Below are positions 12,101 through 22,009 of a stretch of DNA of 64,000 nt, piece after piece. The notes below the pieces were generated by a model. It searched no databases, was not told the DNA's origin, and saw nothing but the letters and a program-made list of their open reading frames with translations. Within the stretch, counting starts at the first letter, position 1; the number at the start of each line of letters is the position of its first letter. The stretch spans positions 61,100,951-61,164,950 of the forward strand of contig NC_053138.1 of assembly GCF_016808335.1 (NCBI RefSeq), given 5' to 3'. This DNA is from Panicum virgatum (taxonomy: Eukaryota; Streptophyta; Magnoliopsida; Poales; Poaceae). Both the position numbers and the translations under genes were made by a program.

Positions 12101-12825
12101 AACTGAAAATATGCTACTTGATACTCAACGGAACCTTAAAATCGCTGATTTTGGAGTGGCCCGTGTTGAGGCTCAGAATCCAAAGGATATGACAGGTGCA
12201 ACCGGCACACTTGGCTACATGGCCCCAGAGGTATCTACTTTACTGTCTAAGATTTGTACAAAACAAATGCTCTTCTTTGTCATTCCTTTCTCTGTTGGGC
12301 TAAGTGTTTTACTCTGTTACAGTCTTAGCTAATAATTTCTGTTCTGTAACTATTTGTTCCTTTCCTATTGGTGTCTGCAGGTCCTTGAAGGCAAGCCATA
12401 CGATAGGAAGTGTGATGTCTACAGTTTTGGCATATGCTTATGGGAAATATACTGCTGTGACATGCCATATCCAGACCTCAGTTTTGCAGACGTCTCATCT
12501 GCTGTTGTCCATCAGGTTCGTTTTCAGTTGCTGACTTCACTGTAGATATCTCTTTTTATCACCCACGTACTGAACATGTACTGGGCAGAATAAATGAATA
12601 GTGGTTTTGTGTTCGCAGAACCTGCGCCCGGACATCCCCCGCTGCTGCCCAAGCGCGATGGCGAACATCATGCGCAAGTGCTGGGACGCGAACCCGGATA
12701 AGCGGCCGGACATGGACGAGGTGGTGCGGCTCTTGGAGGCCCTCGACACGAGCAAGGGCGGCGGCATGATACCGGAAGGCCAGGCAGGGGGGTGCTTGTG
12801 CTTCTTCAGAGCCCGGGGTCCTTAG
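9193..12825 (+). CDS. Raf-like serine/threonine protein kinase (MAPKKK Raf group)
   Basis: Six exons join in phase to 367 residues: 9193-9448, 11444-11565, 11737-11945, 12056-12230, 12381-12515, 12619-12825. The kinase domain is complete: Gly-rich loop [10 protein letters not shown] (68-77), ATP lysine in VAVK split by the first intron (K87), catalytic HRDVKTEN (207-214), DFG (227-229), GTLGYMAPE (246-254), [12 protein letters not shown], and a final helical RPDMDEVV. The N-terminal [17 protein letters not shown] and the WEID..KLEIR lead-in match the plant group C Raf-like kinases related to Arabidopsis At3g22750/At4g14780, which are presumed soluble. The C-terminus ends with a cysteine-containing GGCLCFFRA. 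All catalytic residues are present, so it should be active. Intron 1 (1,995 bp) contains a solo LTR. The substrate is not predictable. Confidence 0.95.
9770..10882. mobile_element. Solo LTR in kinase intron 1
   Basis: A 1,113-bp sequence starts TGTCG and ends CGACA (perfect short inverted repeat with TG..CA termini) and is flanked by a 5-bp duplication CATAT at 9765-9769 and 10883-10887. There is no internal coding region and no second LTR, so it is a solo LTR. At 10,590-10,810 it holds many variants of GGTCCGG. It contains the GGTTCGGGCC...TACCCTAC segment that I associate with grass LTR retrotransposons; superfamily not determined. Confidence 0.85.
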
Positions 12826-13767
12826 AAACAAACTTTTGTAGCCTTCCTCCCCTCCTTGTCGATACCATACAATATGTTGGAGCCAAATGTGGTCGTCTGT
12901 TAGTTTTGTCATTGGATACCAAATGGCCCCTTGGCTGTTCTGATTGGAGATAGCTTGACAATCCTTGTTATGGTTGACGCTTTGTTTAATAGTGATGTGA
13001 ATACCAGTGAGAAGTCCATAATACAGAGAGTTTGGACTAATTCGTGGTTGCATTCTTATAATTGTTTATTTATGGAAATAAATCACAAAATTCACTATTA
13101 ATCTGTTATGGATTTCTCTGGGGAGAACAGGGTGAATGCGTATGTATGGGAACCTTATTGCCGAAGTGCACATGTGCATATCTATCCATAGTGCATCCAT
13201 AGATGTACTTTATAGCACAAGTTGGAATGCAAAATTATTTTGTAATAAAATTCTTATGAAAAATGATAAATTTCAAGCGCATGTGTGCAGTGTGCTATTC
13301 ATATATAGGAGGACTAGGAAATTATCACCAAATAAAAAAAATTCTTGCCTTATTAAAGAGCTGTAAAAAACTGATTAGTGTATGGATTGGCTAGTATTAT
13401 TGCCATGCGCCTGCGCCTCCAGCCAGCAAACCTTTCAGGCTTTCACCTTGCAATTTTGTCGATCCGATCCGCCGATGGACCAAATGCCACCAAGGGAAGC
13501 GAAACGGAATCGAATCGGGTATAGAATCGTATGGATTGTAAAAGACCAGGGAAGAGGGTCAAATAAAAAAGAGATCAAACCCTAGCAAAGCATATCCCAA
13601 ACCCTTTAGCATCGACCGAGCGTGTTGATGGAGACGCCAGTGGCGAGTCGTCGCAGGCCACGAAAAGGAAGGCGACGGAAGAAGCGGCGGCGGATGATCT
13701 CGTCGAAGCAGATGGGGAAGAGGGTGATCTCGAGGAGGAGGAAGAGGGCGTGAACCCGGTGGCGGTG
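12826..13767. other. Kinase 3' UTR and intergenic region
   Basis: Kinase 3' UTR, then AT-rich DNA. From about 13,560 a frame without a stop (DASGESSQATKRKATEEAAADD...) runs into the DUF6598 exon but has no ATG upstream. It may be the original N-terminal coding part of that gene whose start codon is lost or lies in an upstream exon. Confidence 0.4.
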
Positions 13768-14748
13768 ATGGAGAGGAGCAAGCACGGCGACGGATCCCTC
13801 TACGAGTCCAGAGCCGACTTGTTCCTCTGGCTCTTCAGTCTCGAAGACACCGGCGAGAGTAAGTAGCCACCTTTTAGGGTTCATCACACTCAATTTCGCT
13901 CCCAAATCCACTTTTTATTGTACTGTCTAACGATCGATTTGTTTTTCTGTCTTTTTCCCCACTTAATTCGTTGCTGCTATATGCACGTCAGCTAATATCA
14001 TCGATCGGTTTCAGCTTCCATGCCGGCGATGAGGCTGACGCTTCCAAACGCCGACTGCCTGGAGCCGCCGACCTCCACGTCCGGCTCCAGCTGCGGACGT
14101 CACGTGGGCGGCCCCATGCTGCAGATCTTCTCCGTCAAGCTCGCCAGGCTACCGAGGCCAGCGGCCGCCGCCGCCGCCGCCGGCCCCGTCGAGCTCTACG
14201 GGTTCATGGCCATCCGCGACCTCATGGACCCTCTCCGCAACTACGTCTTCCACCGCGGCCGGGACGACCCCCTGGTCATCCCGGACCTCCGCGCCGACCC
14301 CTTCGTCCACCTGCCCGGCCCCAAGAGGGGCGTCAACATGCAGGCCCGCGTCATGCTCGATCGAGTACGACGTGAGGATCAAGGGAGGGGCGGAGGAGTC
14401 CCCGTCCTGAGCGAGAAGACCTGCGTCGACGAGCCGGCCGCCTGGCGCATACGGGGCGACCGCGGCGGGGCGGTGCACATAAGCTGGGCGCGCCTCACCA
14501 GAGCCATGGAGGCCACGGTGGACGTCCGGATCCGAGAACTGGCGCCACAGCATCATGGCGATAATGGCGGCGGCGGCATCGACCTGTCGGTGTCTGGACA
14601 TGTCGCTAAGATAGCCGAGGAGATCAAGCTCTTCCGCGGCGTCGTCGCCGGCTGGAGCTTGCCTGTCCCCTTTGCGTGTCTCCCGTTCGTGTATCCGACG
14701 TTTCCCACAACCTTGATTCCTCCTGCAAGATCACGATTAGAGCAGTGA
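13768..14748 (+). CDS. DUF6598 domain protein, possibly frame-damaged
   Basis: Two exons, 13768-13858 and 14015-14748, join in phase to 274 residues. The N-terminus reads SLYESRADLFLWLFSLEDT..SMPAMRLT. The domain follows: PMLQIFSVKLA, PVELYGFMAIRDLMDPLRNYVF, RDDPLVIPD, GPKRGVNM, then GDRGGAVHISWARLTRAMEAT and IKLFRGVV. These are landmarks of the DUF6598 family, whose function is unknown. At about 14,357-14,405 the frame reads RVRREDQGRGGGV, whereas the +1 frame gives IEYDVRIKGGAEE as the family expects, so one inserted base after GTCATGCTC and a compensating loss are likely. The residues after GVVAG also do not resemble the family. The start codon is uncertain because the acidic frame is open further upstream. 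It may be a pseudogene. Confidence 0.7.
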
Positions 14749-15136
14749 TGATTTCTATTTTGCGGTTTCGTCTTCTCAGATCAAGGAATTTTCCTCCGGA
14801 TAAATTTATTTGGCTTGACGATTTTTGTTTTTCCTTGATTTGGCTGTGAACAGAAAAATAAGATCGCGTGGTTCAAAGAGGGAAAACCAATCAATGGGCT
14901 ATACGTGTTCGGAGACACAAACGGAAACACGTAAAGGGGACAGGCAAGCTGCAGCCGGTGTTGAGCACCTCGAAGGCCGGGTGTTTCTCCATCGGATTTT
15001 CTCAGCTCCTTTGATGAACAGACTTTGAGGTTGCAGGTCTACTCGATGGGGAAAGTGTCAAAACGTTGAAATTCTCTCGAAGCAATTTTGGGAGTATCAC
15101 TTAAAATCGGGATCAGGCTCGGCACAATAATGGACT
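14749..15136. other. 3' flank of the DUF6598 gene
   Basis: Probable 3' UTR and intergenic sequence. No further gene or clear repeat was seen before the start of the tandem array. Confidence 0.35.
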
Positions 15137-16129
15137 GGGTATGGGGTATTTATGTTCAGTCCAACTTCAATCAAAATTTACTTTTTTTTTAATTGAACAC
15201 CACCTATATATTATTTGTAGATTTAAAACAATTTTCACTAAGGTAAATCAAGGCATAATTCCCTCAGAGCAATTTTGTGACAAGCTTATCATCACTAGAT
15301 CGCGCATTTTTACTAGTAGTAGAGTCCACCGTGACTCAAGTAGAAAATTCCAATCCATAAAAAGTGTCCGGATCCAAACAGTATCTATCATTATCAACTT
15401 TAGCTTAGTGACGGCTTTCAAAAAAAGGTCTTTAAAAAAATTTAGCTTAGTGACGATTAGATACGGGTTTTCTTACTTTTATGGAACATAGAGCTATGAA
15501 TCATCCCTCCCCTTTGTGTAATAAAGCGGACCATCACAACCATTTTTATAAATTGAAACCAATGCAACCATTTTTATGAAATGTAGCAACTACATAACTA
15601 TTCTGTATCAAAAGTTTTCTCTATTGCTATGCCTGATTTGTTTTTATTGAAACACACCACATCCCCTCCTGCAACAAACATAATAAGCTAATGAAACACC
15701 CTACTCGATCCTATTCACATCTCACACCATTAGTGACACCACCTCCAATGCCACAACATGGTCATCTACTTGTCAGGAGAAAAGAAGATTCTAAGGCTAA
15801 TCCCAGTGAAGGGTTTCATGTTGATGTTTTCAAGGTAGCCACATAAGCAAGAAGACTATGAAACAATGGTTGAAACTACCTCTCCCAGTGCATAGTTTCA
15901 TATTGTGGTTTCCTATGGCTTATATTACATTTAGTTTCAAGACTCATAGAGTATTGATATTTGTGTAGAGAGAGTTTCGTCTAGATGAAACTGGTTTCTT
16001 CTCTTTTTTCTTAAATTGTATGTCATGTCATCATATAATCCTACATGGCATGCTAATTAATGTGCATGAAACCCCTATGAAACTCCCATTGGGAGTGGGC
16101 TAAGGAAACACAAGACTATTAATATATTT
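15137..16129. repeat. Upstream module of type A gene, copy 1
   Basis: Starting GGGTATTTATGTTCAGTCCA, this segment is a diverged copy of 23,335-23,910, 42,198-42,775 and 61,330-62,010. Shared landmarks are the A/T run before TTGAACACCAC, ATCACTAGATCGCGC, GTGTCCGGATCCAAAC and AATAAAGC.GACCATCACAACC. It forms the 5' flank of a type A gene. Here it holds a MITE at 15795-16100 and lacks the long CA run of the other copies. Confidence 0.8.
15795..16100. mobile_element. Tourist/Harbinger-type MITE
   Basis: A 306-bp element with imperfect ends (GGCTAATCCCAGTG / CATTGGGAGTGGGC) between TAA duplications at 15792-15794 and 16101-16103. The paralogous flank at about 61,970 reads GATTCTAAAAAAATACAAG without it, giving an empty site. 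Confidence 0.75.
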
Positions 16130-16187
16130 GTTGGGCTATTTTTTAGGGCCCAGCCCACCCTTTGGATCCACCCCTGCCCGCTACCCC

Positions 16188-16194
16188 TATATAT
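16188..16194 (+). promoter_or_regulatory. TATA box of type A gene copy 1
   Basis: TATATAT followed by CTC lies 236 bp before the ATG at 16430. The same box and leader are conserved in all four type A copies. Confidence 0.6.
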
Positions 16195-16429
16195 CTCAAC
16201 CAACCCTACCCTCATACCTACCTCCTGCCGCCGCCGCCGCTATCCTCTCAACCCCTCCACCCCCACCTAAATCTGTGCTTCATCCATCACCATTTCGGTG
16301 CCGTTGCCTGCATCACTTCTATCCACCCCCTTTCCCTATCCCTCCTTATATCACCACCTAATCCGAAGACTAGATCTGACGAATCCCCCCTGCCCCACAC
16401 CCCATCCCCTCCGGTGATCTTCCAAGAAG

Positions 16430-17902
16430 ATGCCGATCCGCAGCCGTCTGAGGAGTATCACTGACCTTCACGGTGGTAGGTTTGGGTGTAGTTTTTTTTT
16501 ATTATCAATGCGAAGATAACAGTTTAGAATATGCATCCATGTAAAATGTTCAGGGAGCAAAAACTATTTGCTTGATTCCCAAACACTCAAGGCCCTGTTT
16601 AGAATAGGAAGTAGCCATAGGATTTATGCTATTTTTGTAGGATTCTAGTTTCTAATGATTTTTCACCTAAATAGTCGTTCTTTGATTCATTAAAAAGGAA
16701 AGGAATAGATTTCTTAATTTCCTATAGATTCCATGAGAAAAATAAAAAAAGCGGTCAAAGCACTTGGACAGATTTGAACCCTAGTCCACTAGCTCTTCCC
16801 CAAGGACACTAGCCAATTTCACTATGGTAGCTTCTCCACGATTGGAAAGAATATAGGTAGTAGAACCATGCTGTTCACACATCTTGCTTTGTGTTTCATG
16901 TGGTGACCATGGATCTTGATACGAGTATTATTTGTATAGTAAACTTTGTCACCATGTGGTCACTTGCCATGCTTTGTGATCGGGTACACGAAGTTGCAAG
17001 TGAGACACGCAAGATTTGGACAGATGGATTGCATGTTGGCACCTGTCCTTGCTTTGCAGTCTTTATATCGCCCACATCCTAGTGCATACAAGGAGATAAG
17101 ATTACTGGACTTTGCTCCCAGTAACAAAATGAATTGAAATTCAAATGGTTGAAATAAAAATTTTTGCAAGTTTGATTCCTGGTTCCCATGTATTGCTACC
17201 AAAGTCCTTCCCTTCTTATTCCCATGTCTAGTTTCTATAGAGTTCAAGAAGAATGACATCTCGAAATATTTGTTTGTTCCTATCATGTGTTTCATGGGAA
17301 GGGCGGGCCTGGTGCAGCGGTAGAGCCTACCGTCTGTAACTGGAAGGTCCCGGGTTTGAGCCCCAGCCTCTGCACATTTGTGTGGGTAAGGCTTGGGGCT
17401 TAAAGACAACCCTTCCCCAGACCCTGCACAGTGCGAGAAGCCTACGGCACTGGGTACGCCCTGGGTACGCCCTTATCATGTGTTTCATGGCGTCGTACAT
17501 TAGCTAGATTGTTGAATATGATTGTTTTATTTCATCTGTTGTGTGCACTACTTTCTGATTTGTGCCTCTTTTGCCTCTTTCTCAGAGTCAGCTAAAATGG
17601 AGGACACTGAATCATTCCAAGCTCCTTTAAATTCATCTGAACCTCATCTAGAAGCTCCGAAGGAAGCCACCCCTAGAGAAATCTTTGAGGTGCTCAAAGA
17701 GATTCCTGGCTTGGCCCGAGCTGATCTGTTGAGGGCCTATAGTCGACTTATTCGTTGTGATCGTCTATTCAAAGCGTTTATGGCACTTCCAATGGACATG
17801 AGGATGGAGTGGCTGCTCATAGAAGTCATGCCCATGAAACGACTGTGGTCTGCTGCACAAAACAATACCATCAACATGCTTCATAACGTTAGTGTTGAAT
17901 AA
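16430..17902 (+). CDS. Type A array gene, copy 1 (unknown function)
   Basis: Two exons, 16430-16475 and 17586-17902, join in phase 1 to 120 residues. The start MPIRSRLRSITDLHG comes from the short first exon. Exon 2 gives ESAKMEDTESFQAPLNSSE and then the shared domain (TPREIFEVLKEIPGLARADLL, AYSRLIRCDRLFKAFMALP, MDMRMEWLLIEV), ending NNTINMLHNVSVE. I do not recognise the family. The last helices resemble in shape the C-terminal ALP...W.L segment of plant Myb/SANT-like proteins, which is only an analogy. This copy uses a different exon-2 acceptor (CTCAG at 17581-17585) from copies 2-4, so it lacks their PRTLQASPESP stretch. An Au SINE sits in the intron. There is no signal peptide or membrane segment. 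Confidence 0.6.
17298..17474 (+). mobile_element. Au-type SINE in the type A copy 1 intron
   Basis: About 177 bp, beginning close to GGGCGGGCCTGGTGCAGCGG (box A region), with box B GGTCCCGGGTTTGAGCCCC at about 17,346 and the 3' end CACTGGGTACGCCC..CTT that characterises plant Au SINEs. A 17-bp target duplication (TATCATGTGTTTCATGG) flanks it at 17281-17297 and 17474-17490. The terminal GGGTACGCCCT is duplicated. The other type A introns lack it. Confidence 0.9.
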
Positions 17903-18147
17903 GGTTGGTTACTCTTATGGGTTGAGGGTGTTTAAGGTTTTGTAATAATAATGTACTCATCTATTATGGTTTCTCCTGAACTATGTTATATGTTTTTCCA
18001 TAAAAAAAAACTATGTTATTATTTGTTTACATATCTGAAGCTAGCTAGCTAGTAGAGTATGCGTAGTAGTAGAATATATTTACTTAAATACACTTCTACA
18101 TTTACTTGGAGAGATCAAGAAAAAAAATCAAGCTTATTAAGGCGATC

Positions 18148-18340
18148 AATTGAATCTCTCCACAAGTGCCCAAGGAAGTCTCCACTAAAGAAATTTTTTA
18201 TGAGCCTCAAAGTGATAACTAGCTAGATTGGTTCATGTTGATGTGCGCGCCTATAGTATGATTACCCGTGATGAACACAGTTCAGATCCCTAATGGCGCT
18301 ACGGAGAACACAAGGATGGAATCATGAAATTGTTGAGGCT
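18148..18340 (+). pseudogene. Decayed copy of the shared-domain exon (1)
   Basis: This sequence aligns at DNA level with the type A/B last exon: TGAATCTCTCCACAAGTGCC, AAAGAAATTTTTTATGAGCC, GCCTATAGTATGATTACCCG, CAGATCCCTAATGGCGCTAC. Several indels and stops abolish the frame. It lies about 250 bp downstream of the intact type A gene. Confidence 0.7.
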
Positions 18341-18375
18341 TTTAGAGATTTGTCCATCCAGCATACAAGTTGAGC

Positions 18376-19110
18376 ATCCAGTACGGATTCTACTCAACCA
18401 TATTGCCATTTACTTTTTCTAGAACACGAACTTTATTCTTATGAAGTGCTGTATTTTAGTGAAGCTAGTATCTTCTGCAGTGTATCCACAATTTTGCATC
18501 GTCCGGTAGGAAAGATTTTTTCAAAAAAAAAAAATCAATGCCTCGAGCCCACCTACACTTTAAGCAAGTTTTGCAGCAAATTTTGCCGTGAAGAGCACAG
18601 ACCTACTAGCTCTTCTGCAAATTAAACCAACAACACTTATCGGATGTTGTGAGCCATGCATCATAGCTAGTCAAGCCTCCTTCATTCTCCCTCTCCGGTC
18701 CATCAGTTGGAACACTAGCAGACCTGAAAATCTCTGGGCACATATATATAGACACAGAAGGTGTTATATAGTGATGGCAGCCTTGTAAGATTTATATGAG
18801 ATTGTGGATAATGAGTTTAAGATCAGTGTTTAATAGCAGTTGACCTATACAAGAAAAGGGCCAAGCAGATGGCACATGGCAGTCTGAGTTCTAACTGATA
18901 GGAATTCCTCCAACTTTCTCCATCGGTAGTTTCTTCTGCATCTGTGACAGACGAGGGCAAAGATTGCAAGAATCTCCCTCCAAAGCTCCAAATCGCCATA
19001 TGCTCATAGAAGAGCAAGTTCCCCTAATCGGAATGGATGTTTTAGCGGGCCGGGCCAAGTTGTTTTCCATACTATTAACAGGCCGGGCCAAGTGGTTTTC
19101 CATATTTTTA
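18376..19110. repeat. Intergenic module of the array
   Basis: A repeated non-coding module running from CCAGTACGGATTCTACTCAA through TTAATAGCAGTTGACC and CAGACGAGGGCAAAGATTG to the GGGCCGGGCCAAGT repeats. Diverged copies occur at 28,137-28,920, 28,924-29,524, 46,985-47,780 and 48,304-48,908. It lies upstream of type B first exons. Confidence 0.7.
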
Positions 19111-19122
19111 ACGGGTCTGACG

Positions 19123-19591
19123 TCGGAAATTCTATATATCTTCCGGAAGATTTTTTCTTCTCCATCTTTTAGTGTTTGAGATTCGTGCAGACCATCTCGT
19201 CCGTTAGATCTACTCAACCCTAACCTTCCTCCTTCTTCCTCCTTCCTCCCATGCGCCGCCGCCGCCGCCGCACCTGCTGCGCGCTGCTGCCGCCGCCGCT
19301 GCGCTGCGCCGCTCAGCACCGCCACGACTGTTGTGCTGTTGCTGCGCCGCGCGCGGCCGCTTCCTCTCCGCGCCGGCGCCGGAGAAGAAGATGAATTGAT
19401 AAAAATGTTGATCTAGATTTTAGTTTGATGAATCTATTTTTTTGAGATGTTGAAATAGTCTATAAAAAATATTGAATCTACTATTTTCAAATATTGATTT
19501 ATTTTTTTAAAAATGTTGAAGTTAATTTGAATCTAATAGGCTTTATATATGCATAGCTTATACATCTTCTAGAAATTATATAGGAGCCCCC
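19123..19591. mobile_element. Probable MULE-type MITE
   Basis: A 469-bp insertion in the array module, flanked by GTCTGACG at 19115-19122 and GTCTAACG at 19592-19599. The ends are imperfect inverted repeats (CTATATATCTTCCGGAAG / CTTCTAGAAATTATATAGGA). The interior holds a (GCC)n-rich block. The paralogous site at 34,441 reads straight through (CGGGCCTGACGAGCCTCA). The TSD length (8-9 bp) does not separate MULE from hAT. Confidence 0.5.
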
Positions 19592-19782
19592 GTCTAACGA
19601 GCCTCATGATCGAATTCTCCCAGACCCAGGCGGCAAACAACGCGCCCAGTACTAAAAAGAAAAAAAGCGGGAAATTTGGAGACCTTTTGCTCTGGTAGCG
19701 CGCCGTGGCGCCAAATCTGTAATCCCCCAAAATATCTCCGCTTCCCCTCCTCGCTCGTGGAGGCAGCTGAACGGCGGCGGCG

Positions 19783-19968
19783 ATGAGGAAGCAACTCGAT
19801 TTAGACTGGTTGGTGGAGCTGTTCGACTGCGACAGCTCCTCCCCCGACCGCGCCGATGCCTTCTACCCCTGGTCGGCGCCCGCTGCGGCAGCGGAGGGGG
19901 CGCCGAGCCGCAGCGGGGTGTTTCGAAGCCACGCTGCCTTCCCAAGGTCGAAGGTCTCCTGCCCCCAA
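19783..19968 (+). pseudogene. Orphan type B first exon
   Basis: The frame MRKQLDLDWLVELFDCDSSS is followed by PDRADAFYPWSAPA, corresponding to the type B first exon at 34816 (RRIEIDWQEVF..ARSSPDREANVFF). The upstream sequence (GAGCCTCATGATCGAATTCTC) is also shared with 34,450. No shared-domain exon follows in a usable position; after about 19,970 the sequence is unrelated. It is probably a gene remnant. Confidence 0.55.
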
Positions 19969-20059
19969 TACTGTTTCTACGGTCACTCGGACGGAAGCGA
20001 ACTACCGGTCGAGCAATCCGTGGAGACGCCTCACCCTACAAACGGGTTGTAAACCAAAC

Positions 20060-21019
20060 TATATCCACACCACTCCATTCTCATGAGAAAAATTATATGA
20101 ACCCATTCCACTCCAAACCACCACCACCACACACCAATTCAACCCAAACATTTGAGTTTATAATGTAATAACTATTAACCAAACTATGGTTACAACCCAA
20201 TAAAAACCCGTTTCTCAAAAAAAAAATTATAATATAGATATTGTCACACTGTTTTGCACAGAGTAGCTGCCAATTATACTGACTCGTCTTAAAAAATTTC
20301 GGTCAATTTCCATTAAATTTTATAGTGTGAATGCGAGGTTTTAATTGCAGGGTCCGGCTCTTGACATAGGTCCACGTGTTGGTCTAGCCACACTATTTTA
20401 CACAGAGTAGCTGACAGTCATACTGAGTCATCTCAAACAAATTTCGGTCAATTTTGATAAAATTTTATAGTGTGAACGTGATATTTTAATTCTAGGGTCC
20501 GGCTCTTGACATGGGCCCATGTGTAGGTTTAGCCACACTGATTTGTACAGAGTAGCTGTCAGTCATACTGAATCATCTCCAACAAATTTTGGTCAATTTC
20601 GATAAAATTTTATAGTGTGAACACGATATTTTAATTCTAGGGTCCGGCTCTTGACATGTGACCCATATGTAGGTCTAGCCACACTACTTTTGCACAGAGT
20701 AACTGCCAGTCATACTGAGTCATCTCCAACAAATTTCGGTCAATTTCGATTAAATTTTAGAGTGTGAACGCGAGGTTTTAATTTCAGAGTCCGGCTCTAC
20801 ACAAATAATCCATTTCAACCCAACCCAGCCCAACTCAACTCGCATTTACATAGAACCTGCTCCACCCTACCCCATTAACTAATATAACCTATTTCAACCC
20901 ACCCAAATACACTCCACATCAAAACCCAACCCATTTAAACCCACACCGTTTGCTGAGTGAGAGACTCCGACCAAATTCACATGGTGGGCCCCACACCTGT
21001 GTTTTTTTAACTCCCCCGC
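20060..21019. repeat. Four-copy tandem repeat of about 145 bp with flanking AC-rich arms
   Basis: The motif CCACACT..TTTGCACAGAGTAGCTG...GGGTCCGGCTCTTGACAT recurs with its CACACT landmark at about 20,246, 20,390, 20,535 and 20,681 (period 144-146 bp). It is flanked by lower-complexity arms rich in AACCCA-type sequence (20,060-20,220 and 20,800-20,945). It has no coding capacity. It could be the core of a non-autonomous transposon, but I could not fix termini. Confidence 0.75.
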
Positions 21020-21027
21020 ATTTTATC

Positions 21028-21439
21028 CAGGGTTTACAAAACCGACCGGTCTAGCCAAACCGCCGCCCTCCGGTAACGGTTTACCGGACCGGTTTGACCG
21101 GAAACCGGTAGAAACCGGTTGAATTCAAATTCAAAATCGCATGTGCAACAGGTTCCGACCGGTATACCGTCCGGTATGACCGGTTTACCGTCCGGTATGA
21201 CCGGTTTGGGAATTTTTCATTTTTTTAATTCAAATTCGAATTTTGAATTGGAGCCGGTAGACCGGTTTGACCGATTTACCGGCCGGTTTGGCCGATTTAC
21301 CAGCCGGTATGACCGGTTTGGGAATTCTTATTTTTTTGAATTCAAATTTGAATTTAAATTGGGGTCGGTTTGATACCAGCCTAAACCGTAACCGGGCCGG
21401 TCCGGTTTGACCGGGTTCCCACCAGTTTGGTTAACCCTG
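21028..21439. mobile_element. hAT-type MITE with ACCGGT-rich interior
   Basis: The ends CAGGGTTTACAAAACC and GGTTAACCCTG form an imperfect inverted repeat. The 8-bp flanks ATTTTATC (21020-21027) and ATCTTATC (21440-21447) match at 7 of 8 bases. The 412-bp interior is packed with variants of ACCGGT and TTTGACCGG separated by AT-rich AATTCAAATT blocks. Confidence 0.7.
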
Positions 21440-22009
21440 ATCTTATCTCCTCCCATCGTCTTTCATCCTCATCCATCCAGGGGCCAGCCTCCTCCTTTCT
21501 TCTCCGGTTACTTTTCGTTTTCCTCTTGCTCTCTCTTTCTCTTTGCTGGATCCCGAGCCTACGGAGGATGCGAGCAGATGCGAGCCAACAAAGAGCGACG
21601 AGGTGAAGATCGATGCGAGCAGGCATGAGTCCACAGAGAGCGAGGAGGCAAAGATCTCCCGCGGCGAGCAGGGCGCTGCGGCTGGAACTCCGGCGGCGGG
21701 CGAGAGCACAACACAGCCTAAAGCAGCTGCAACGGCGCTCGTCCGCCATGCCGGTGAGCACAGCGGTTGCTAACTAATTTTTTTTCTTTTCTTTTTTTAT
21801 ATATTTTTGTAAAAGTTGTAGATAAAACTTTTATTATTTCATAAATTTGTTGTTCTTTTTTTGAAATTTTTTTGTTCAGAATTTTTTTTACATTTTCGAG
21901 TCTGATCCTAATTTTTGCTTCCAGATTTTTTGTTTCATCCTTTTATTTGAAGAGATTTTTTTTTACCTAGGACATCTAGTACGGTTTATTTCTCCTCAAC
22001 CATATTATC
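21440..22009. other. Intergenic sequence, no gene recognised
   Basis: Holds an open frame rich in E, S, A and T (21543-21773, +) of low complexity, followed by T-rich DNA. No family is recognised. At about 21,968 the array landmark CATCTAGTACGGTTTATTTC begins. Confidence 0.3.

Noticed and set aside
13968..14375. An Arg/Pro-rich frame overlapping the start of the DUF6598 exon
   Set aside because: Shadow of the GC-rich DUF6598 coding sequence in another frame.
17298..17474. A tRNA gene suggested by box A/box B-like sequences
   Set aside because: The sequence continues into the Au SINE body with its GGGTACGCCC end and has a 17-bp target duplication; no cloverleaf with acceptor stem was seen.
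20241..20800. CRISPR-like array
   Set aside because: Repeat units are about 145 bp without separate unique spacers and the genome is a plant; it is a tandem minisatellite.
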